Assembly (NCBI RefSeq): GCF_024362695.1
Contig: NC_065426.1
Coordinates: 10,570,236-10,634,235 of the forward strand
DNA from: Pectinophora gossypiella
Lineage: Eukaryota; Arthropoda; Insecta; Lepidoptera; Gelechiidae
DNA length: 64,000 nt
Direction of reading: 5' to 3'
This document shows positions 41,801 through 50,800 of this stretch, in pieces. Position 1 is the stretch's first letter; each line of letters begins with the position of its first letter. Below the pieces are notes generated by a model. It ran no database searches, was not told where the DNA came from, and saw nothing but the letters and a program-made list of their open reading frames with translations. The position numbers were made by a program, and so were the translations under genes.

Positions 41801-44800
41801 GCACGGGCCTTAAACCACCACGCGGGCCCAGTGCGGATTGATGGTTATTAACGACTGCTAATGCAACCGGGACCAACGGCTTAACGTGCCTTCCAAAGCA
41901 CGGAGGAGCTCGTACGTTAATGGGCTGGTGATGATGATGAGGTTGTATAGAGCGGTTACCTTCATAGCGTAGCATGTCTGCTCAGCTCGGTGCAGCACGA
42001 GCATGATGTTGCTGCCGAGCACGGCGATCACCCTGTAGAGCGCCAGCTCGGCGTAGGGCCGCCGCAGCATGCAGGCCGGCAGCGGGCAGTGCAGGCGCCG
42101 GCGGGGGAGCGCCTCTTGTAGCAGCTGCGGCATAAACAGCATATATATGTCGTGGCCAGATCAGAATTGATCATTTCATGTGCTCGGTCATTTCATGAAA
42201 TAGAATAAGTCTGGTTGGCCACATCATGATGTAGTTTGGCCAGATTTGGGACAAAACGTTTAACGATATGAGCAATTAAATGCATGATTACTTCATGTAA
42301 ATGACAGACTTAAAATAAAATTAGATGGCTTCTGCAGGAATTACCACCATTGGTAACCTAACCTACCTAACCTGAAGGTGAGACTGGCTCGGCTTTTTAC
42401 AGAAGCGACTGCCTGCCTGATCTTCCAACTCGAAGAGAAAACCAGTCCAATACAAATTACGTTACATACCTTCGAAACGCATTTCTCGGGTATGTAGGTT
42501 TCCTCGCGATGTTTTCCTTCACACCTGAATACGTGATAATCATTTACGACCAAAATATGAATTTGAAAACAAGTTCGAGGCCTGTGCTGGGATTCGAACC
42601 TGGGACTTCAAAGTGAGAGGCTCTCAATGGACAACCACGGCTATTTGAATATTGGCATCATCATCAAGTTAAGAGCCACGCTCTTGTCGGTGTAGCATTT
42701 CCCATTCCAGTCTATCAAAGGCCAATTCCTTGACTCTCTCTCTGAATATTGTACAGATAAGAAAACCACTTACGCTCTGTTCGCCATCACATAGATGGTT
42801 CTTATACAGACTCTCGGCATACGACAGGTATTTGTTGGTCTTCTCCTTGATCAACGCGCGCCTCTGGGAGTCTGTGTCCGCTATAAAAACAGAACAAACA
42901 TACATAAACACACGCCCGTGATCCGTAATGGGGTGGGCAGAGCTACAAGTAATCGAAGACAATCAAGAGGTGTATTTTTATGATGTTTCAAGGTGATCAG
43001 CCTGTAATGTCCTAACCAAACTAAGAACTACAAAGTGATTTTTGTGATATGGGATTCGAACCCGGAGCCTCCGGATCGTGAGTCCAACGCTCAACTACTG
43101 GACCACAGAGGCCGTGACATGAGCCATGTCAGTGGCCTTTGGCGGCTCAATCATAATCCTGATACCAGGGTTGATGAGGCTGGTATACCACCTCACAACC
43201 CACCTGTTAAGAAGAAAAACGGAATAATACTACGTATAGAACGGCAACTCTTCCCTCCCCACCAACGTCTGAGCTACGGATGCATCACCCCCCCTCGAAG
43301 ATAGTTTAGACTTGAATCGTGAAGGCAGCGCGCGGAACGTTGTTTTTATTTTTTAGTTTTTTTTTTTTAGTTTATATGTTCGAATTTTGAAATTGGACGC
43401 CGATGTTATCTCGCCTGATTCAAATATTTGATCTCATAGTAATTGTCGGAAGTAATGACTGTTAAATTAGTTATTGTAATTGGCAGCCCTCATAAGTCAC
43501 AGAAATTCAAATTCAAAGATATAACCATACCCTTTACAGTAGGTAACATAGTTACACTTTAATAACGAACATCCGCCTAAAACTACTGCAGCTTCTCACA
43601 ACCTGTATAGCCGGGGAAAAGAAGCTGCAAGAAAAACCTCGGCACAGGGCCCTAGACGTTCTTTAAAAAAAAATTAACATAAAATATTTTTATACAATTG
43701 AGTAATTTAGCTACCTAATATCAGACAGTTAATCCCATGCATTCATATCTTCTAAATAATCACTAACTTTATAATAACCTTTTTTGTAAAGTTTCTGTTT
43801 AACTACTGTCTTAAAACAGTTGACACGCAAATTCTGAATGTCAACGGAAATCTTATTGTAAAAACGTATACACACAGATGCGCGTGTACGATAACTTTTT
43901 TGTTTTTTTGACGTGACTTATTGTAGATTTGCCGCAGATGGCATTAACTACTTGGCCGGACAAATGGGGAGCGCTGAAGGCTCTCACCCGGTACAACGTT
44001 TAAGACAACAGGCCTGAGGGTGCCCAGTTGGGCGCGAACCTAGGCTCAGGGCGTCGTCTGAGAGGAAAAATGTTTGAAAGAATTAATCGACCCTAGTGGG
44101 TTGATAGCGATAAGCGCTGAATGAGGGAAATCGTCGACCACGCCGGCGGGGTCGGTATCGGGGTCCTGAAGTGTTTGGTGTCGCGAGCTGATTGGCTGCC
44201 TCTATGGCTAGAGTAATCGGGTCGTCGTGTACGATAACGTCAATGTGTAGTGTCTGTGTGAAACGAGGTTGTTTGAACAAAGTGTCCGGGGTGTGATATT
44301 GCTGAGTATAATTGGACCCCAGACGCCTATTGGTCGATCATTCATTCAATTAAGTTTTCGAGATGTATGTTTGAGTTGGGGTCAATTAGAGACATGTGTT
44401 TAAGTGGTTTAGTTATTTTCGTTGTACGGGCACGAGCACTAGTATGTACGTTATACGAGCACTTTGATACCATGTCACATTAACTTTTTTGACAAATTAA
44501 ACCGTCATCATCATCAGCCGTACGACGCCCACTGCTGGGCATAGGCCTCCCCCAAGGATCTCCACGACGATCGGTCCTGCGCTGCCCGCATCCAGCGGCT
44601 TCCCGCGACCTTCACCAGATCGTCGGTCCACCTTGTAGCGGGCCTACCCACTGAGCGTCGCCCGACACGCGGCCGCCACTCCAGAACCCTTCCGCCCCAG
44701 CGGCCATCGGTTCTCCTCGCCATGTGTCCTGCCCACTGCCACTTCAGCTTTGCAGCTTTGTTTCGGAGAAATTAAACCGTAAGTCTCATTAAATGTCAAA

Positions 44801-47800
44801 TATGATAGTGCGACAGGGTTCTAAAGTGGGTACATGATATTACTCATGACTGTACACAGAGTTTGGGGTAAAATGATGGAATGGTCAACTTTCGTGTGGA
44901 TTGTAAGGTCAATAACCGATCTCACCAATCCAGTCGAATTCAGTGGTTTAGACTTTATAGCCCAAGCCGGGATTCGGGGTCACGCGTTCCCCGAACAACT
45001 CCGAGCTATCACGGATTGTTAACACAACACAAACTCAAGCATAAGCTGTTAATGCATGAACTTCTTTCACCCTAAGGTTGCCTGGCAGAAATTGCTGTTT
45101 AGCAATAAGGCCGCCTATCGTGCCTAGGAGTTTTCAAGGCTAGAGTGAATACGCATTTGCTAGGTAAGCGTGATCTACCGTAGATCACTTAACATCAGGT
45201 GAGATTGTGGTCAAACGCGAGCCTATTATATTTAAAAAAAAAAAAAATATTTCTTTAACAGAGATGGTACATAAAAAAAATTATATTCGTATGTACAGTC
45301 ATGAGCAATATAATGTACCCACTTTAGGACTCTGTCGCACTAACATATTTGACATTTAGTGAGACTTACAGTTCAATTTGTCCAAAAAGTTAATGTGACA
45401 TGGTACCAAAGTATAAACATATTAATGCTCGTGATGAGTCGTGACCGTATATGTCCTGTGTAATGTTTTGTGTAATAAAGAATTATTGATTGATAAACTC
45501 ACGACTATGTTCCCGATTGGGGTGGTCAGAGGTATATCAATATTACACTTACGTTTATCCTTGGGATCTTTTCGATATTCTTGAAAATACTCGCACACAT
45601 ACAGAAAATCCATTTTGAATGATTCACTACACTATACACACACACACACACACGCTTATGAAATTATTATCTACCGTGCTTCTTTTTGTAGAAGGGAGAA
45701 TGACTGCAGTATGGAAATCTATTTGCAATTTATTAGTAAAAATAGCAGTTAAGAATATTTGTAAGCTTACGCAATTTAAAACTATATTTCACGTAGAAAT
45801 CTTTATATTGTTATCAAGAAACGTCCGTCCACATTGAAAGTCGACAACGTTCTGAAGATAACTGGCCAGTTATCGGGTGGTATCTGTTTGCATTCCTTAG
45901 ACGGACGCCTTGCAGTCAATTAGGGAGAAATGATACTAATTATCGTAACCAGTAAGGCCATATCACGCCATATGCATATCAGTTGCCGTAGCATGGCACC
46001 TAACAACTCAGCTGACGCGATAAAAGAATAAAATGCTTTTTTATCGTGTAGCTAACAAAACTCACGACTATATTCCAATAGGGTAGTCAGAGGTACATCC
46101 ATTGCAAGATGAACTAAGCAAATCACCTCACCGAGCTTTCTATTAGACCAACGTGATGGTGAGCTGTAGGCCAACTGGGCACCCTCAGGCCTTAAATTTT
46201 GTACCGGGTGAGAGCCCTTAGCCCTTAATCAGGTGATCAGCCTGTAATGTCCTAACAAAACTAGGGATCACGAAGTGATTTTTTGTGATTTGTCCCCACC
46301 GGGATTCGAACCCGAGACCTCTGGATCGTGAGCACAACGCTCGACCACGGAGGCCGTTATTATGTGATAAGTGAGTGAGTCAGTGACTTTTCGCTTTTAC
46401 ATACAATATTAAGTATACTCAGACTAGCTTTTGTCCGCGACTTCGTCCGCGTGGCGTGTTATAAAAGAGAGATCTTTGTGTGTGTGGGAGTGCATGTCAA
46501 ATTTCAAGCATCTAACTTATGCAGTTTAGATTTTTTTATACAACATTTTTTTCCCGCTCCCATTTTTAAAAATACAGCCATAACTAAACTTTATATTTAC
46601 TAAGGTATGCATGCATGCTAGATTGAAAACATCTACTCGTATCTTACGCGGTTTAGATTTTTTCATACAAATGTTTTTTCCCGCTAATTCCCCGTTCCCG
46701 TGGGAATTTCGGGAATGCCTTTCTTAGTGCACCTCTACGGTACCTAAGCTAGGTCCCTTCCAAATTTCAAGTGCCTACGTTTAGCCGTTTAGGCTGTGCG
46801 TTGATATGTCAGTCAGTAAGTCAGTCAGTTTCTCCTTTTATATATGTATATTTAGATATAGATTATGTACTCACAATGAACGCCAATGAGCATCTTCTCA
46901 ATTCCACCTTTATAACACTCAAACGCCCGAGCATACTCCTTCATATCTTCGTACCTGGCAGCTAGATTCAACATATATCCAGCTTCAAACACATAACTAT
47001 CCTCCGTCTTGGTTTTACACTCAACATTTGACAGAGTCGATGACACTACACTTGTTGTTACACTTTTGCATGACACTCGCGAATCACTTCTCGTATAGGA
47101 ATGTTCCGTGTTGAAGTTGCTGGATGTTGATTGGTTATCAGCCTCGTTCATGGTGTGGATGTCTTCGAAGTGAGACGTTGATGGTGCATCGAAGATGATC
47201 AGGTCAGGCAGGACGTTTTTTTTCACCATTGGTTTTGTGCTTTGGACTGACATCTGAGGAGACCAGAAGGGAAATGAGTTGCAAATACATACACAAATTC
47301 ACGCCTGAGATCAGATGACTAATACGGTGGCCAGGGCTACAAGCAACAGGCTAGGTTTTAACTAGACAAATCAATTACTTTTCTCTAAACGTCAAGGCAC
47401 GAAATTACAATGGAATTTGTATGAAAAAGCACTGCCATCATAGGAACTTTCAGACAATCGGGTGATCAGCCTGCAATGTCCTGACAAAACTATACTATAC
47501 TCACAATGTGATTTTTGTGATATGTCCCCACCGGGATTCGAACTCGGGACCTCCGGATCGTGAGTCCAAAGCTCAACCAGCGGACCACGGAGCTCGACAG
47601 TGTGTTGTGTGTGTTATTATCTCAACTAGCCTAAGGTGTCCCACTGCTGGGCAAAGGCCTCCATCCATTTCCACCAGGACTCTCTGCAATGCTTCCTCCG
47701 GCCAGCCTTCCAGGAAAGCATCCAAGTCGTCGCGCCATCTTTGCCTCGGTCTGCCACGCCTGCGTCTGTCTCTACTCGGAGACCATTCTGTGGTGATCTT

Positions 47801-50800
47801 AGCTCACAGGTTGTTAGGCATGCGACAGACGTGACGTATTATATGTTAAGTATATTTATTGCTATGTCACCCACCTTATCCAGCTCATTGTAGAAGTCGC
47901 TGTCGATGCTGTCCAGCGAGCCGGCGGAGGGCGAGGGCGGCGAGGGCCCGCGAGGGCGCTCCACGGAGGCCGCGTGGTGCTCCGGGATGCGCGATATGAA
48001 GTCTATCTCGTCCGTTGACTGGTTCGGGTGGCGGGCTGGAGGGGCATATGCAGGGTGTTAGTGACATCGTAACGAAAACTTTAAGGGATGATTCAGGCCA
48101 GAATCATCAGACTCATGATCAGAAAAATGCTAAACCCTATAAAAAGCAAAAAATAACTTATCCCACATATGCTTGCAAGCAAACTGAACGTGTAACATTC
48201 CTATCACACCTAACAAACGACCTGATGACCTTGAAGCCCTGAACCGATTTGCACCAAACATGGCTAAGAACACTCTCGACTGTTATACCTTTCAAAGAAA
48301 AAAAAACCGCATTAAAATCGGATCATCCGTTTGGGAGCTACGATACTACAGACAGACACACATTTACCCACACACACAGACACGTCAAACTTATAACACC
48401 CCGTCGTTTTTGCGTCGGGGGTTAAAAAAGAAATAATTTAACAAGAATACCTACCAGTGTGGAGTGGGCTCCGCGTGTCCTCATCATCAGTGTGGTACTC
48501 GATGGGCGCGCACTCCTCAACCGGCAGCTGGAGGGACGACCGGATGGCGTTGATCACTCCCCCGGGGGGCGGCTCCGGCGCCGGGTAGCCGGTCTGCAAA
48601 CATTCACATTTCCGTTAAAAATAGTTCTGAATCTCTGACAACCATACTATAAACAAATATCTATCAAATTAAATCAAATATACTTTATTGCACAGAACTA
48701 AATTTTTTTTTATATGCACAAGTATTCCCATGCTGCACTATCCCGCTATATTACTTAATATTCAATATCTCCTATACTTAAAGGTTGCCTGGAAGAGAGA
48801 CTTAGCAATAAGGCCGCCTATTGTACTAATTCTATTTCTCTTTTGTTTTGTATTTTGTTTTTTCTTGTTTGTGCAATAAAGTATTTGTTATGTTATGTTA
48901 TGTTAAATTTCAACAGTCAGACATAACACATGACTACAGCACAATTTGGGCGGCCTTATTGCTCTAGAGCAATTTCTTCCAGGCAATCACCAAAAGGAAA
49001 CAAACATTTACAAACAACTTGGATGCGGGATGGTGCAACAAAAATCTAATCTAATCTATCTATCTACTCAGCCTGTATCCACCCACTGCTGGGTATACCC
49101 AGCAGATACTGCTTTCCGGCATACCTCACAATGTCATCCGACCACCGGGCTGGTGGTCTGCCTCGATATCGCATACCATTCCTTGGCCACCATTCAGTAA
49201 CAGCCTTAGTCCATCAATATATAATAATAAAAAAAAACTAAAAACAATCTTAATCACTACATAGTATAAAACAAAGTCGCTTTTTTTGTCCCTCTATATC
49301 CCTATGTACGCTTAAATCTTTAAAACTACGCAACGGATTTTGATGCAGTTTTTTTCAGGAGGAAGGTATATGTATAATAACATCCATTAAATAGTGGAGA
49401 AATACTGTTATTTTTGAGGTATTTAATGTGATGTCGTAAATAATTAATTTTTTCCTCAGCATTGCATCCGAGCGAATGGGGCGGGTCGCTAGTATGTTAA
49501 TAAACGTATTTTCGCAAGATATTAGCGTTCCTAAGGCACAGCAAACGGTTTCGAAAAGCGAATTTTCTGGAAGTCTATATAAATAGAAAAGGAAATTGTT
49601 TATTATAAAAGGACTCCACACACAAAGACAATAACATCACTTAAAAATTAGTCTCGAGGCGGACGAGACGTTCGAATGTAAATATTGTCGATTCAATGTG
49701 TAACTATGTTACCTACTGACTAAAGATAGTTTTTAACATGGTAAAGGAATACCAGGTATGCTCAAAACTAACAGCTAGCATTCATACAACCCAGCGTAGC
49801 CATTTCGTAAAAAAATAAATTACCTACTGTATGGGACATACCTAATAGTCTACCATTTATGGTCAGTCACATCTCTAGCGCGAGCAAGCCAACGCGTCTC
49901 AATGTTTGGATCTTGTAATTAAATTAATATCCTAAGTAATACAGTTCATTCTATTGTTTGTGTGGGGTTTTATTAAAATTACCAGCGCTCCCTACACCCA
50001 CGTTCAATGTTTTTAATTTACTTTGCAAAAAAAATTTGTACTTTTAGTAAAAGGTTTACATACAGTTTTAATGTTTTTTTTATGTGACAAATAATAGTAA
50101 TTAAATACATTAGTCAGTAATTCACTTAATTTTCAATAATATACGTCCTTGGAATTTTGGGAGATACCAATTGAATTGTAACACTTACCTCATGAATGGG
50201 CTAGCAATGGCGGCTTGTCATAGGATTGAGCAAACCTGGTCTTCTTATACCATGGTTTTTAGTTTGAATATGGAGTGGTTGATTGAATACAGGTGTAACA
50301 ATATTGCACAAAAACGAAATACAAAACAAAAAAGAAATAGAAAGCGCACAACAGGCGGCCTTATTGCTAAGTAGCAATCTCTACCAGGCAACCATTGAGT
50401 ATAGGAGATATTTAATATTATATAGCATAATGTATGTGTGTGTGGTGTAAGTGTTACTTCTTCAAAATGTCACTTACCTGAAGAAAATTAACAAAATCCG
50501 TGCTGGTGAAGAGAAGTTTGTGTTCGGCAATGAACTCTAATACTGTTTTGATCACCTTAGCTCTCTCATCTATCACCTGAAATAAAATATATTATTTTTA
50601 TTAGTAACAAACAACAATTATAATATGTTTATTTATGCTATGCTTTGATACAGCTATTGTATAATAGAAAATAGCATCACGCCTGTATTTCTAATGGGGT
50701 GGGCAGAGGATTACAGTATATTAGTATAATACACTCACTTCTTGCCAGATATATTTAAGTCCCATGTAATATAACTGTATAGTGTAGTCTGTGTGTGTGA

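Noticed and set aside
42561..42640. tRNA gene on the minus strand
   Set aside because: The B-box-like motif is followed by a conserved SINE-4 body and the acceptor ends do not pair.
45422..45554. 63-codon frame continuing past the donor at 45554
   Set aside because: Beyond the GTAAGTG it reads through repeat-like sequence. Only the first 59 bases were kept as a tentative exon.
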